Assembly (NCBI RefSeq): GCF_006385685.1
Contig: NZ_VFRP01000023.1
Span: forward strand, 1-64,000
Source: Amaricoccus solimangrovi
GTDB lineage: Bacteria > Pseudomonadota > Alphaproteobacteria > Rhodobacterales > Rhodobacteraceae
DNA length: 64,000 bases
Direction: 5' to 3'
The position numbers were made by a program, and so were the translations under genes. Shown here piece after piece: positions 42,738 through 52,618 of the stretch (within the stretch, counting starts at the first letter, position 1; every line of letters begins with the position of its first letter). The notes beneath the pieces are model-generated. The model was given only the letters and a program-made list of their open reading frames with translations. It ran no database searches and had not been told where the DNA came from.

Positions 42738-43414
42738 TTCTCAGCCTCCACCCGGGCGAGGAGTTCCTCCGCCGCCTTCTGCTGCGCCGCGCGTTTCGAC
42801 GCGGCGCGTCCCTCGGCCGCGCGCCCGTCGTCGAGCCGCGCCTCGACGAGGAAGACCGGGGCGTGATCCGGCCCCTCGCGGGCGATGTCGGCGTAGACGG
42901 GCGGGTTCTGCCCGCGCGCCTGCGCCCATTCCTGCAGCGCGGTCTTGGCATCGCGCCCCTGGCCGCGCGCCCGGGCGATCCGCTCGCCCCAGAGCCGCAG
43001 CACGAGCGCGCGGGCGGCGTCGAAACCGGCGTCGAGATAGACCGCCGCGATCACCGCCTCCATCGCATCGCCCAGAAGCGCCGTCTTGCGCCGGCCGCCG
43101 GACAGCATCTCGGAACGTCCGAGCCGGAGCGCCGCGCCGATGTCGACGCTCGCCGCGACCTCGGCGCAGGTTTCCTTGCGCACGAGCAGGTTGAGCCGGG
43201 GCGCCAGTTCGCCCTCCTCGGCGACGCTGTCCTCGGCCAGCAGCGCCTCGGCGATGACGAGGCCGAGCACCCGGTCGCCGAGAAACTCCAGCCGCTGGTT
43301 GTCCATCCGCCCCATGACGGACGGATGGGTCAATGCCTCGATCAGCAGGTCGGGATTCCCGAACCGATGGCCCAGCCGCTCCGCCGCCGCCGCCATCGTC
43401 TGGCTCAGCTTCAT
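42734..43414 (-). CDS. rnc: Ribonuclease III
   Basis: The 226-residue double-strand RNase has the RNase III signature [17 protein letters not shown] near residue 40, [15 protein letters not shown] with the catalytic Asp and Glu, and a dsRNA-binding domain (about 155-226, [33 protein letters not shown]). It processes rRNA precursors. The ATG overlaps the lepB stop and its own stop overlaps era. Confidence 0.96.
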   Translation of the reverse strand: MKLSQTMAAAAERLGHRFGNPDLLIEALTHPSVMGRMDNQRLEFLGDRVLGLVIAEALLAEDSVAEEGELAPRLNLLVRKETCAEVAASVDIGAALRLGRSEMLSGGRRKTALLGDAMEAVIAAVYLDAGFDAARALVLRLWGERIARARGQGRDAKTALQEWAQARGQNPPVYADIAREGPDHAPVFLVEARLDDGRAAEGRAASKRAAQQKAAEELLARVEAEK

Positions 43415-44196
43415 TCGACGGCCTTGAGGAACCGGTCCGGACGCCAGGTCCAGAAGGCGAGCATCGAGGAGCCGCCGGAGGAGAAGATGATCCGGTCCGC
43501 GCGGCCGATCAGGTTCTCGAAGGGCACGAAGCCGACGCCGCCGGCCGAGCGCGGGAAGCGCGAGTCCATCGAGTTGTCGCGGTTGTCGCCCATGAAGAAG
43601 AACTCGCCCTCGGGCACGGTGAAGGCGGGGGTGTTGTCGCCGAATCCGTTCTCGATATCGAGGATCGCGTGCTTCTTCCCCTCGGGCAAGGTCTCGACAT
43701 ACTGGTCCGCCTCGCAATCGCCGCCGGGCGCGACGGGGCGGTTCTTGCAGCGGGGCATGTTCGCCATCGGCCCCTGCGGATCGTTCAGCTCGTGGAAGGT
43801 GCCGTCGGGGGCGATCGGAAGTTCCTCGCCGTTGATGTAGAGCCGGCCCTCGATCATCTGGATCGTGTCGCCAGGCAGGCCGATCAGCCGCTTGATGTAG
43901 TCCGTGCCGTTGGTCGGGTGCTTGAACACCACCACGTCGCCGCGCTTCGGCTCGCGCCCCAGGATGCGTCCGTCGATCGGGCAGAGCGAGAAGGGGCATG
44001 AATAGCGCGAATAGCCGTAGGCCATCTTGTTGACGAAGAGGAAGTCGCCGATCAGCAGCGTGGGCTTCATCGAGCCCGACGGGATCCAGAACGGCTGGAA
44101 GAACAATGTCCGGATCAGCCCCGCGAGCAGGAGGGCGTAGACGATCGTCTTGACCAGCTCGAGAAATCCGCCCTTGGCCTTGGTCTTCGCCGCCAT
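43411..44196 (-). CDS. lepB: Signal peptidase I
   Basis: The 261-residue inner-membrane protease has one N-terminal helix (about 12-32) and then the periplasmic domain. The catalytic Ser is in [12 protein letters not shown] and the Lys in [13 protein letters not shown]. The box E region [12 protein letters not shown] is present. An insert with four Cys ([11 protein letters not shown] and [17 protein letters not shown]) is usual for Rhodobacterales. First gene of lepB-rnc-era-DUF1491. Confidence 0.96.
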   Translation of the reverse strand: MAAKTKAKGGFLELVKTIVYALLLAGLIRTLFFQPFWIPSGSMKPTLLIGDFLFVNKMAYGYSRYSCPFSLCPIDGRILGREPKRGDVVVFKHPTNGTDYIKRLIGLPGDTIQMIEGRLYINGEELPIAPDGTFHELNDPQGPMANMPRCKNRPVAPGGDCEADQYVETLPEGKKHAILDIENGFGDNTPAFTVPEGEFFFMGDNRDNSMDSRFPRSAGGVGFVPFENLIGRADRIIFSSGGSSMLAFWTWRPDRFLKAVE

Positions 44197-44354
44197 GTCC
44201 CGCCTTCCGATCCAGTGCGCGCGCCTCCGCGCGGACCGCGCGCCGAACGGCCTTGTCGCCCCTCGGCCCGGGCCTGTCAAGGCGAGGGCGGAGCGGGGCC
44301 GGCGGCGGAAGAGCGTACTCGCCATGGTGTGGGAGCGCCGCTAGAGTGCGGGCC

Positions 44355-45098
44355 ATGCCAAGGATCCTCCTCTCCCGTCTGCTCCTTCCTTTCGCCCTGC
44401 TTCTCTCCGCCGCCACGACGGCGCGGGCGGATTGCGTCGTGCTGCTCCACGGGCTCGGGCGCTCGGGAAGTTCCTTCCTCGTCATGGAGGAGGCGCTCGA
44501 CGCCTATGGCTTCACGGTCGTGAACAACGGCTATCCTTCCACCGAGGCGACGGTCGAGCGGATGTTCGACTACGTATCGGCGGCGGTGAAGGAATGCGGC
44601 GCGCAGAAGGTGAATTTCGTCACCCATTCCATGGGCGGCATCCTCGTCCGGGGCTGGCTGGCGGCGAACCGGCCCGCGAACCTCGGGCGGGTCGTCATGC
44701 TGGCGCCGCCGAACCAGGGATCGGAGGTGGTGGACGCCTTCGGCGAGATGGCGATTTTCGAGCATCTCACCGGCCCCGCGGGCCAGCAGCTCCGCACCGG
44801 GCCGGAGGGGATCGCCGCGCTGCTCGGCCCGGTCGATTTCGACCTCGGCGTGATCGCGGGCGACCGCTCGATCAACCCGCTGTTCTCGGCCGTCATCCCC
44901 GGCGCGGATGATGGCACCGTGTCGGTGGAGAGCACGCGGATCGACGGGATGGCCGACCATCTCGTGGTTCACACGACCCACACCTTCCTGATGAACAACC
45001 CGCTGGTGATCGCCCAGGTCATCGGCTTCCTCGAGACGGGGGAGTTCGACCACGACCTCACCATGTCCCAGGTGCTCCAGCGCATGATGCGCCGCTGA
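44355..45098 (+). CDS. Secreted alpha/beta hydrolase (lipase-like)
   Basis: The 247-residue protein has a signal peptide (1-25, [10 protein letters not shown]). The alpha/beta-hydrolase core has [12 protein letters not shown], nucleophile THSMGG near residue 95, Asp in [12 protein letters not shown], and His in [13 protein letters not shown]. It resembles extracytoplasmic lipase/esterase of the PGAP1-like group. Substrate unknown. It is convergent with the DUF900 hydrolase and diverges from lepB. Confidence 0.87.
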   Translation: MPRILLSRLLLPFALLLSAATTARADCVVLLHGLGRSGSSFLVMEEALDAYGFTVVNNGYPSTEATVERMFDYVSAAVKECGAQKVNFVTHSMGGILVRGWLAANRPANLGRVVMLAPPNQGSEVVDAFGEMAIFEHLTGPAGQQLRTGPEGIAALLGPVDFDLGVIAGDRSINPLFSAVIPGADDGTVSVESTRIDGMADHLVVHTTHTFLMNNPLVIAQVIGFLETGEFDHDLTMSQVLQRMMRR

Positions 45099-45102
45099 GC
45101 CC

Positions 45103-46392
45103 TCACGGCGCCTCGGCCGCCGGCCGGGGGGCGAATTCCGCGAGCAGATGCCGGCGCAGCGTCGGGATCCGGTCCGCGAAATCCGGCGCGAAGGTGAAAT
45201 AGGCGGCGCCGCCCGGCGCCTCGCGCGCGTCGAGCATCCGCGCCCCGGGCGGGAGGCCGAAGAGCAGCGTCACCAGCACGTCGCCGCTGACCCAGGGATC
45301 GTCATACCAGAAGGTGTGCGAGGTCCGCGACAGGGTCGGGATCGTCTCCGGCGAGACCTGGACCACGTCGAGCTCGCCGCGGCTCACCGCCCCGAGCAGG
45401 GTCCGCGTCTGCGTCTCGCTCAACTCGCGCAGGTCGGGCCGTCCGGCGCGGCTGGCGCGGTTCATCACCTGGGCGAGGCGGAGCGCGCTGTCGTTGAGAT
45501 TGATCGCCGCCGTCACGCTCCCGGCTCTGGGCGCATAGGCGGCGAGATCGTCGACGAAGTCGCGGAAATCCGCGTCCGGCGCGGCGTGATAGACGTTGCC
45601 GAGCCGCGCCGCTATCCCGGGCCGCTCCCGGCCGAGTTCCCCGAGCGCGGCGCTTCCGACCGTGCCGCCGGCGCTGTAGGTGAAGACGTCGACCTTGCGC
45701 GCGCGGGTATGGGTGGCGAGCAGTCCGATCAGGTCCGCGAGATGCGGCGCGCCGCCGAAGGCGGTCTCGATGTCGCTCGGGTAGCGCAGGAAGTTCTCCG
45801 CCGTCGGCCAGGCGAAGAGCACGACGACGGCGTTCTGGCCGGTGAAGTGCCAGAGCTGCGCGGCCTGCCCCGCGGCGCGTTCCACGGTGGTGTTGGCGCC
45901 GTGGACATAAACGATGACATCGCTGCCCGGTCGGCGCGCGAGCGTCCCGTCGATCCGCCCGAGCCAGTCCGCCGTCTCGGGATCGAGCGGCGCGTCGGGC
46001 TCCTGCGACGCCTCCTCGCGCATCCGTTCGAGATTGATGAAAGGCCGGTCGCTGGTCGGACCGCCGGTCGACCATTCGTAGAGCTGCGCCCAGGTAGTCC
46101 CCTCGTTCCCGACCCGCAGCCCCGCCGTGCCGAAATGGAGCGCGCGATCCGGCGCGATCGTGTAGATCCGGTTGTCGCGCGGGCCGATCGGCAGCCGGTT
46201 CGTCGCGTAATAGACCTCGAGCCGGCTGTCCTCCGGGGTTTCGCCGGACGCGCCGAAGATCCCCTCGCCACCGTCCTGGACGATCAGCGGCGGCGGCATC
46301 AGCCGCATCGGCGGGTGGTAGAAGGCGAAGGCCAGCGTCACGCCGACGATGGCGCCGAGCACAAGAAGCGGGACGACATATTTCCTGCGCAA
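45103..46392 (-). CDS. DUF900 alpha/beta hydrolase, membrane-anchored
   Basis: The 429-residue protein has an N-terminal membrane anchor (about 5-25) and a DUF900 alpha/beta-hydrolase domain. Signature parts are LEVYYATNRLPIG, VIVYVHGANTTVERAAGQAAQLWH, FAWPT, and the nucleophile TYSAGGTVGS. A late SHTFWYDDPWVSGD carries a candidate His. Function unknown; the family includes YacI-like esterases. It diverges from the EAL gene. Confidence 0.87.
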   Translation of the reverse strand: MRRKYVVPLLVLGAIVGVTLAFAFYHPPMRLMPPPLIVQDGGEGIFGASGETPEDSRLEVYYATNRLPIGPRDNRIYTIAPDRALHFGTAGLRVGNEGTTWAQLYEWSTGGPTSDRPFINLERMREEASQEPDAPLDPETADWLGRIDGTLARRPGSDVIVYVHGANTTVERAAGQAAQLWHFTGQNAVVVLFAWPTAENFLRYPSDIETAFGGAPHLADLIGLLATHTRARKVDVFTYSAGGTVGSAALGELGRERPGIAARLGNVYHAAPDADFRDFVDDLAAYAPRAGSVTAAINLNDSALRLAQVMNRASRAGRPDLRELSETQTRTLLGAVSRGELDVVQVSPETIPTLSRTSHTFWYDDPWVSGDVLVTLLFGLPPGARMLDAREAPGGAAYFTFAPDFADRIPTLRRHLLAEFAPRPAAEAP

Positions 46393-46546
46393 GGCCGAAC
46401 TCCCGGAAGCGTATCCCGTCCGGGTAGCGCGGGGGCGGGCGGGGGTCCAGACGGGGCGGGGCGGGACGCGGAGAATTTTACGCGCTTCACGAACGTTTAA
46501 GGACCGTGCGCTTAGGTAAACCGGTGTTCAGCGTGAGGAGTGCTCC

Positions 46547-47404
46547 ATGGATCAGCCTGCGTCGGATTTCCTTCGTTTCCCCGGAGCGCCCGCGGACGCG
46601 GCGGCCCGCCGCGCGGCGGAACTGGGCGCCTCGCGGCTCGAGGCGCGGGCGCGCATCCGCTTCGCGGTGGCCCGCGCGCTCGCCCAGGGACGCCTCGTCT
46701 TCCACTATCAGCCCGTGGTTCGCGCCGAGAATACCGGCTTCGTCGCCTTCCACGAGATGCTGGCCCGGCTCAGGCTGCCGGATGGCAACGTGCTGGCGGC
46801 GGGGGCCTTCCTCCCGCTGGTCGGCGACGAGGAGCTTGGCCGGGAGATCGACCGGCTGGCGCTCGGCCAGGCCCTGACAGCCCTCGGCGCGGATCCGCGG
46901 CTCCGGCTTTCGATCAACGTCTCGCCGCGCACGATGGGCGACCCCGAGTGGCTTGCTCTCCTCGCCGGCGAGACGCGCCGGAGCGTGACCGGGCGGCTCA
47001 TCCTCGAACTGACCGAGGATTCCGCGATCGAGGACGTCGGCCAGACGCGGGATTTCGCCGCGCATGTCCAGGGCTTCGGCTGCGCGCTGGCGCTCGACGA
47101 TTTCGGCGCGGGCGCGACCGGCTTTCGCCACTTCCGCGAGTTGCGCTTCGATCTCGTCAAGCTCGACGGCGATTTCGCGCGCGGCGTACACGCGGCGCGG
47201 GACGCGCAGGTGCTGGTCGAATGCCTCGGCGCGGTGGCGCGGCATTTCGACATGCTGGTGGTGGCCGAGCGGGTCGAGGATCCCGCCGACGCCGCGTGGC
47301 TGCGCGGGCGGGGGATCGACTGCTTCCAGGGCTATCTCTTCGGCCGCCCGGCCGAGCGGCCGGAATTCCCGTCGCTGCCCGCGGCCCGGCGGGCCGCCGG
47401 CTGA
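46547..47404 (+). CDS. EAL domain protein (c-di-GMP phosphodiesterase)
   Basis: The 285-residue protein is a stand-alone EAL domain with no GGDEF, PAS or membrane segment. The name motif is EML rather than EAL (FHEMLARL). Other active-site residues look intact: the Asn of SINVSP, ELTE, DDFGAG, the Lys of VKLDGDF, VVAERVED and FQGYLFGRP. It may therefore hydrolyse c-di-GMP. The first 30 residues are Ala/Arg rich. GAGGAG precedes the ATG by six bases. Confidence 0.88.
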   Translation: MDQPASDFLRFPGAPADAAARRAAELGASRLEARARIRFAVARALAQGRLVFHYQPVVRAENTGFVAFHEMLARLRLPDGNVLAAGAFLPLVGDEELGREIDRLALGQALTALGADPRLRLSINVSPRTMGDPEWLALLAGETRRSVTGRLILELTEDSAIEDVGQTRDFAAHVQGFGCALALDDFGAGATGFRHFRELRFDLVKLDGDFARGVHAARDAQVLVECLGAVARHFDMLVVAERVEDPADAAWLRGRGIDCFQGYLFGRPAERPEFPSLPAARRAAG

Positions 47405-47423
47405 GGGCGCTCCGGGTCCGGGG

Positions 47424-49955
47424 TCATTCCCGGGCGCGCAACACCCGCGCCGGTCTGGCGCGGAGCGGCCGGAGCGCGAAGACGAGCCCGGCGACGAGGC
47501 TCGCGAGCGCGCCGCCAGCCACGACGAAGAGGGCCGAGCCCGGGGCGAAGACGTAATCCGCCTCCATCACGCGCGCGGTCACCCACCAGCCCGCGCCCAG
47601 CCCCGCGATCACCGCGACGACACCCGCCGCGAGGCCGGCCAGCGCGGAGCGGAGCGCGAAGCTCGCGAGTACGCGCGCGCGCGTCGCGCCGAGCGTCCTC
47701 AGCACCGCCGATTCATAGACCCGCGCCCGCTGCCCGGAGGCGGCGGCGCCGATCAGCACGATGATCCCCGTCAGGAGCGTCGCCCCCGCCCCCCAGCGCG
47801 TCGCGGCCGAGATCGAACGCAGCGCGTCCGAGGCCTGGTCCATCGCCTCGCGCACGCTGATCGCGGTGATGTTGGGCGCGTCGGCGGTGACCGCGCGCAG
47901 AAGCGGCGCCTCGGCCTCGGGCCCCGCGTAGACGGTGGCGATGTTGCCGTGCGGCGCGCCGGCGAGGGCCGCGGGGTTCAGGATCATCAGGAAGTTGATC
48001 CCCATCGAGCGGAAATCGACCCGGCGCAGGCTGGTGATCGTCGCCGTCAGGTCGCGGCCGAGCACGTTGAGCGTCACCTTGTCGCCGAGCCTGAGGCCAA
48101 GCTCGCCCGCCTCCTCCTCGGCGAAGCTCATCCGGGGCTCGCCGGCATAGTCCGCGGGCCACCATTCCCCTTGCGTGATGGTCGTGCCGGGCGGCGGCGC
48201 GGCGGCGTAGGTCACCCCCCGGTCGCCCGAGAGCGCCCAGTGGCCGTGGCCGACCGCCTCCCGCGCCGGGACGCCGTTGATCCGCGTGATCACGCCGCGC
48301 AGCATCGGCGCGGTCTCCACGCGCTCGACGCCGGGCTCGCTCTCGGCGGCGGAGACGAAGCGGGCGAGCTGGTCGTCCTGGATGTCGACGAAGAAGAAGG
48401 CCGGCGCCCGGTCCGGCAGTTCCGCGGCGACGAGGTGGCGCATGTTGTAGTCGATCTGCCCGATCCCGGCGAGGACGGCGAGGCCGAGGCCGAGCGAGAG
48501 CACCACCGCCGCCGTCTCGCCGGACGGGCCGCCGAGCGCGGCGAGCGCCCAGCGCAGCGCCGGCCGCCCCCCGCTCAGCCGGCTCCGCGCGGCGCGGCGG
48601 GCGGCGAGGCGAAGCCCGAGCGCGGCGGCGAGGAGGAGCGCCAGCGCGAAGACGAGCCCGCCGACCGTGGTCAGCGCGAGGCGCGTGTCGCCCGAGAGCC
48701 GGACCGCGAGCGCGATCAGCAGCGCCACGAGCGCGAGGATCGCCGCGAGGAAGACGGGGGCGGGCCAGCGGCGCCGGGTCTCGATCTCGCGGAAGAGTTC
48801 CGCGGCGCGGATGTCGCGGGCGCGGGCTAGCGGCCAGAGCGTGAAGATGAGCGCGGTCAGCCCGCCGTAGACCGCGGCCTCGACGAGCGGCCGGGCGTAG
48901 AGCCCGAAGGCCGCGGGCATCGGCAGCCGGCTTTCGATCAGTGGCGCGGCCGCGAGCGGCAGGCCCGCGCCGAGGGCGAGGCCGAGCGCGATGCCGAGCG
49001 TGGCGACGAGGCCGATCTGGATCAGATAGACGAGCAGGACCGTGTTGCTCTCCGCGCCGAGGGTGCGGAGCGTCGCGATCGTCTCCTTCTTGCCGTCGAG
49101 ATGCCCGCGCACCGCCGCGCCGACGCCGACGCCGCCGACGGCGAGCCCCGCGAGTCCCATCAGCACGAGGAAGGAGCCGAGCCGGTCGACGAAGCGCCGC
49201 AGGCTCGGCGTCGCGTCGCGCCGGTCGCGCCATTGCAGGCCGGCGTCGGCGAAGGCCGCGCGGGCGGCGTCGCGGAGCTGGTCGAGATCGGTTCCGGGGG
49301 CGAGGCGGAGGCGGTATTCTGAATCGAACAGCGATCCCTCGCCGAGCAGGCCGCTCCCGGCGAGGTCGGCGCGCCTGACGATCACGCGCGGGCCGAGGGT
49401 GAAGCCGGCCCCCGCGCCGTCGGGCTCGGTCACGATCCGGTCCGCGATCCGGAACCGTTGCGTGCCGAGCGTCACCACATCGCCGGGCCGGAGGCCGAGC
49501 CGGTCGAGCAGCAGCCCCTGCGCGACCATCCCGGGCAGGCCGTCGCGCGTCGCGAGCGCGTCGCGGAGCGTTCCTCCGCCCGCGAGCGTGACGGCGCCGA
49601 TCAGCGGATAGGCGTCGTCGATGCCCTTCACCTGCACCAGCCCGGTCCGGCGTGCATCGCCCGCGCCGGTCGCGACCATGGAGCGGAAATCGACGATTTC
49701 GGACACGACGGCCGCGTGCCGGTCCATCCAGCCCCGCTCCTCCCCGGTCGCGAAGCGATAGGCGAATTCCATCTTCGCGTCGCCGCCCAGCATCGCCGCC
49801 GCTTCCCGCTCGAGCCCGTGCTCGATCGCGCTTCGCACCGTCCCGACGGCGGCGATGGCGGCGACGCCGAGGGTGAGGCAGATCAGCAGGATGTAGAAGC
49901 CCCTGAGGCCGCCGCGCAGTTCCCGCGTCGCAAGGCGCCAGGCGACGGGGATCAT
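47424..49955 (-). CDS. ABC transporter permease, FtsX/YbbP type
   Basis: The 843-residue permease has ten predicted membrane helices in two FtsX-like halves with large periplasmic MacB_PCD-type domains. Helix 1 (GFYILLICLTLGVAAIAAV) begins near residue 20. Later helices include the AVVLSLGLGLAVLAGIGQ region and a C-terminal set with AAASGQRARVYESAVLRTLGATRARVL. It pairs with YbbA-like ATPase, overlapping by four bases. YbbAP relatives act on lipids or envelope hydrolases; TesA is beside it as in E. coli. Confidence 0.93.
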   Translation of the reverse strand: MIPVAWRLATRELRGGLRGFYILLICLTLGVAAIAAVGTVRSAIEHGLEREAAAMLGGDAKMEFAYRFATGEERGWMDRHAAVVSEIVDFRSMVATGAGDARRTGLVQVKGIDDAYPLIGAVTLAGGGTLRDALATRDGLPGMVAQGLLLDRLGLRPGDVVTLGTQRFRIADRIVTEPDGAGAGFTLGPRVIVRRADLAGSGLLGEGSLFDSEYRLRLAPGTDLDQLRDAARAAFADAGLQWRDRRDATPSLRRFVDRLGSFLVLMGLAGLAVGGVGVGAAVRGHLDGKKETIATLRTLGAESNTVLLVYLIQIGLVATLGIALGLALGAGLPLAAAPLIESRLPMPAAFGLYARPLVEAAVYGGLTALIFTLWPLARARDIRAAELFREIETRRRWPAPVFLAAILALVALLIALAVRLSGDTRLALTTVGGLVFALALLLAAALGLRLAARRAARSRLSGGRPALRWALAALGGPSGETAAVVLSLGLGLAVLAGIGQIDYNMRHLVAAELPDRAPAFFFVDIQDDQLARFVSAAESEPGVERVETAPMLRGVITRINGVPAREAVGHGHWALSGDRGVTYAAAPPPGTTITQGEWWPADYAGEPRMSFAEEEAGELGLRLGDKVTLNVLGRDLTATITSLRRVDFRSMGINFLMILNPAALAGAPHGNIATVYAGPEAEAPLLRAVTADAPNITAISVREAMDQASDALRSISAATRWGAGATLLTGIIVLIGAAASGQRARVYESAVLRTLGATRARVLASFALRSALAGLAAGVVAVIAGLGAGWWVTARVMEADYVFAPGSALFVVAGGALASLVAGLVFALRPLRARPARVLRARE

Positions 49956-50641
49956 TCGGCCGCCTCGGCATAGGTTTCGAGCGCGCCGTCGCGCAGTCCC
50001 AGCACCCGGTCGCAGCGCCGTGCGAGATCCGGCGCGTGGGTGACGAGGACGAGCGTCGCGCCATGCCGGTCGCGCAGTTCGAAGAGCAGCCGCATGATCG
50101 CCTCGCCGGTCGCGCCGTCGAGATTGCCGGTCGGCTCGTCCGCGAAGAGGATGCGCGGCCGCGTCACCGCCGCCCGGGCCAGCGCGACGCGCTGCTGCTC
50201 GCCGCCCGAGAGCTGCGCCGGATAGTGGTCGCGCCGCGCGCCGAGGCCGACCGCGTCGAGTTCGGCCCGCGCGCGGCCGAAGGCGTCGCGCGCGCCCGCG
50301 AGTTCGAGCGGGGTGGCGACGTTCTCGATCGCGGTCATCGTCGGGATCAGGTGGAAGGACTGGAAGACCACGCCGACATTGCCACGCCGGAAGCGCGCGA
50401 GCGCGTCCTCGCCGAGCGCGGTCAGCTCCTGCCCGAGCACCGTGATCCGTCCCGAACTCGCCGCCTCGAGCCCGGCCATCAGCATCAGGAGCGAGGATTT
50501 CCCCGATCCGGAGGGACCGACCAGCCCCAGCGTCTCGCCGGGTTCAACCCTCAGCGAGATGTCGCGAAGGATATTGACCGGTCCGGCGTTGCCCATGAGG
50601 GTGAGCGTCACATCTTCGAGGGCGATGACCGGGGACGACAT
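49952..50641 (-). CDS. ABC transporter ATP-binding protein, YbbA type
   Basis: The 229-residue ATPase has Walker [10 protein letters not shown] near residue 45, the Q-loop VFQSFH, the signature [14 protein letters not shown] and Walker [14 protein letters not shown]. These match the LolD/MacB-like YbbA class that drives FtsX-type permeases. Its stop overlaps the permease start by four bases. The start ATG at 50641 sits over a plus-strand ATG of the esterase, an unusual crowded junction. Confidence 0.94.
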   Translation of the reverse strand: MSSPVIALEDVTLTLMGNAGPVNILRDISLRVEPGETLGLVGPSGSGKSSLLMLMAGLEAASSGRITVLGQELTALGEDALARFRRGNVGVVFQSFHLIPTMTAIENVATPLELAGARDAFGRARAELDAVGLGARRDHYPAQLSGGEQQRVALARAAVTRPRILFADEPTGNLDGATGEAIMRLLFELRDRHGATLVLVTHAPDLARRCDRVLGLRDGALETYAEAAE

Positions 50642-51353
50642 GCGGATTTCCTGCTGGGGACGATGCTCTCCGGGATATGGGACAAGGGCCCGGCGGGGCA
50701 ACGGCGTCGCGGAACACGTCCGGGCGATCGTTCTGGGGTTTGTTGTCGCAGTCGCCGCCGCGCTGCCCGCGGCCGCGGCCACAAGGATCGTCGCGCTGGG
50801 CGATTCCCTGACCGCGGGCTATGGCCTTCCGCCCGAGGAGGGTTTCGTGCCGAAGCTCAACGCCTGGCTCGCGGCGAACGGGGCGGGGGACGTGGAGGTG
50901 GTCAACGCCGGCGTCTCGGGCGACACCACGGCGGGCGGTCTCGCGCGGCTCGACTGGACGCTCGGCGAACCGGCGGATGCGATGATCCTGGAGCTTGGCG
51001 CCAACGACATGTTGCGCGGGCTGGATCCGGCGGCGGCGCGGAGCAATCTCGACCAGATCCTGACCCGGGTCACCGCGAAGGGGATGCCGGTCCTGCTGGC
51101 CGGCGTGCCGGCGATCGGCAATTTCGGGCCCGAGTATCAGGCGGGCTTCGCCGCGATCTACGCCGATCTCGCGAAGCGGCACGATGCGATCCTCTACCCC
51201 TCCTTCTTCGCCGGGCTGACCGAGGGGCGAAGCCAGTCGGAGGCCCGCGCCCTGATCCAGGGCGACGGGCTGCATCCGAACGCGGCGGGGGTCGATGCCA
51301 TCGTCGCGGATATCGGGCCGGTCGTGCTCGACCTCGTGGCTCGGGCGAAGTAG
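50640..51353 (+). CDS. tesA: Arylesterase/acyl-CoA thioesterase I, TesA type
   Basis: The SGNH hydrolase has the GDSL block [16 protein letters not shown], the Gly block [12 protein letters not shown], the Asn block [10 protein letters not shown] and the His in [11 protein letters not shown] signal peptide ([17 protein letters not shown]) marks it as periplasmic. The real start is unclear: only ATG 50640 is in frame, giving a 29-residue polar stretch before the signal, while no ATG/GTG/TTG lies nearer. A rare start such as CTG 50733 is possible. TesA hydrolyses acyl-thioesters and esters and accompanies YbbAP here as in E. coli. Confidence 0.85.
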   Translation: MRISCWGRCSPGYGTRARRGNGVAEHVRAIVLGFVVAVAAALPAAAATRIVALGDSLTAGYGLPPEEGFVPKLNAWLAANGAGDVEVVNAGVSGDTTAGGLARLDWTLGEPADAMILELGANDMLRGLDPAAARSNLDQILTRVTAKGMPVLLAGVPAIGNFGPEYQAGFAAIYADLAKRHDAILYPSFFAGLTEGRSQSEARALIQGDGLHPNAAGVDAIVADIGPVVLDLVARAK

Positions 51354-51393
51354 GGCGGACCTCGGTCCGCCATCCCTCTCGAGCGTCCCCCGG

Positions 51394-51600
51394 TCAGAAC
51401 CTGAGCGGACGCTTGATCTCCTCGTCCACCTCGGCGCGGGTCACGCCGATGTCGCGGAGCATGCGGTCATCCAGGGACGCGAGGGTCCTGCGCTGCCGAT
51501 AGAGGGCATCGAGGGCTACCAGACGGTCCAGGATGCCGCGCATCGACAGGCGCGGCCGGAACGTCCAGGCGGCACGCAGGTCGTTCGAACGGGCAAACAT
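51394..51600 (-). CDS. DUF1127 small protein
   Basis: The 68-residue protein is helical, with a DUF1127 C-terminal domain: LDRLVALDALYRQRRTLASLDDRMLRDIGVTRAEVDEEI. Short DUF1127 proteins in alphaproteobacteria, such as CcaF1 in Rhodobacter, bind RNA and affect mRNA decay. ATG 51600 has GGAGA about six bases upstream; an ATG four codons earlier is weaker. It diverges from LysR with 120 bases between, where a dyad lies. Confidence 0.85.
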   Translation of the reverse strand: MFARSNDLRAAWTFRPRLSMRGILDRLVALDALYRQRRTLASLDDRMLRDIGVTRAEVDEEIKRPLRF

Positions 51601-51676
51601 GGGTCTCTCCATCAGGTTTCGTGAAACTTTTCGCCGGTGGCATCACCGTGCTTGATGGAATACCCGAGTCGGGTCC

Positions 51677-51693
51677 ATATTGATAACGAATAT
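51677..51693. promoter_or_regulatory. LysR-type dyad
   Basis: ATATT and AATAT flank GATAACG, giving a 17-base interrupted dyad in an AT-rich stretch between the DUF1127 and LysR genes. It is the sort of site a LysR protein uses for autoregulation and for control of its divergent neighbour. Confidence 0.45.
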
Positions 51694-51723
51694 ATGTGGT
51701 GCGTCCCATCACGGAGATTGATG

Positions 51724-52608
51724 ATGGCACGGAATCTGGATCTGACCGCCCTGCGTTCCTTCGCGGCCGTGGCCGACGCCGGCGGGGTGACGCGGGCGGC
51801 GGCGCAGCTCAACCTCACGCAATCGGCCGTCTCGATGCAGCTGAAGCGGCTGGAGGAGCAGTTCGGCCTGTCGCTGCTCGACCGGAGTCTGCGGCAGGTG
51901 ACGCTGACCGCCGAGGGCGAGCAGTTGCTCGGCTATGCGCGGCGCATGCTGGCGTTGAACGACGAGGCCTGGGGGCGGATGACCAGCCCGGCCTTCGAGG
52001 GGGAACTCACGCTCGGCGTGCCGCAGGATCTCATGTATCCCCACGTCCCCCGGGTGCTGCGACGTTTCGCGCAGGAATATCCGCGAGTGAAGGTGCTGCT
52101 GCAATCCGACCTGACCGTCGAGCTCAAGGAACGTTTCGCACGATCCGAGATCGACCTGATCCTGACCACCGAGCCCATGCTCGATCCCGGCGGCGAGACG
52201 CTGGTCCGCCAGCCGCTGGTCTGGGTCGGCGCGCAGGGCGGGCAGGCGTGGCGGGCGCGCCCGGTGCGCTTCGGCTCGACCCAGCGCTGCGTCTTCCGCC
52301 GCACGGCGATCGACGCGCTGGAGGCGGCGGGCCTGCCCTGGGAGCTCGCGGTCGATTCGCTCTCGTGCCAGGCGGTGGAGGTGAGCGTAAACGCCGATCT
52401 CGCGATCTTCGTGCAGCTCGAGGGGGCGATCCCCGTGCATTGCGAGGAGATCCGGCATGGCGGCGCGCTGCCGGAGCTGCCGGAATACCTCGTCAACATG
52501 TATGTCCGCGACAGCGGCCCGCGCGCGGCGCTGGCGGGGGAACTCGGGGTATTCCTGCGCCAGACGTTCCATTGCGCCGCGACCGCGCCCCGCGTCGCGG
52601 CGGAGTGA
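51724..52608 (+). CDS. LysR family transcriptional regulator
   Basis: The 294-residue protein has the LysR winged helix (1-60: LDLTALRSFAAVADAGGVTRAAAQLNLTQSAVSMQLKRLEEQFG in three pieces), followed by the periplasmic-binding-like effector domain (about 90-290). The effector domain resembles that of regulators of metabolic genes, ligand unknown. GGAG lies seven bases before ATG 51724. The divergent DUF1127 gene is a likely target, with an AT-rich dyad between. Confidence 0.92.
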   Translation: MARNLDLTALRSFAAVADAGGVTRAAAQLNLTQSAVSMQLKRLEEQFGLSLLDRSLRQVTLTAEGEQLLGYARRMLALNDEAWGRMTSPAFEGELTLGVPQDLMYPHVPRVLRRFAQEYPRVKVLLQSDLTVELKERFARSEIDLILTTEPMLDPGGETLVRQPLVWVGAQGGQAWRARPVRFGSTQRCVFRRTAIDALEAAGLPWELAVDSLSCQAVEVSVNADLAIFVQLEGAIPVHCEEIRHGGALPELPEYLVNMYVRDSGPRAALAGELGVFLRQTFHCAATAPRVAAE

Positions 52609-52618
52609 TCCGCCGGGC

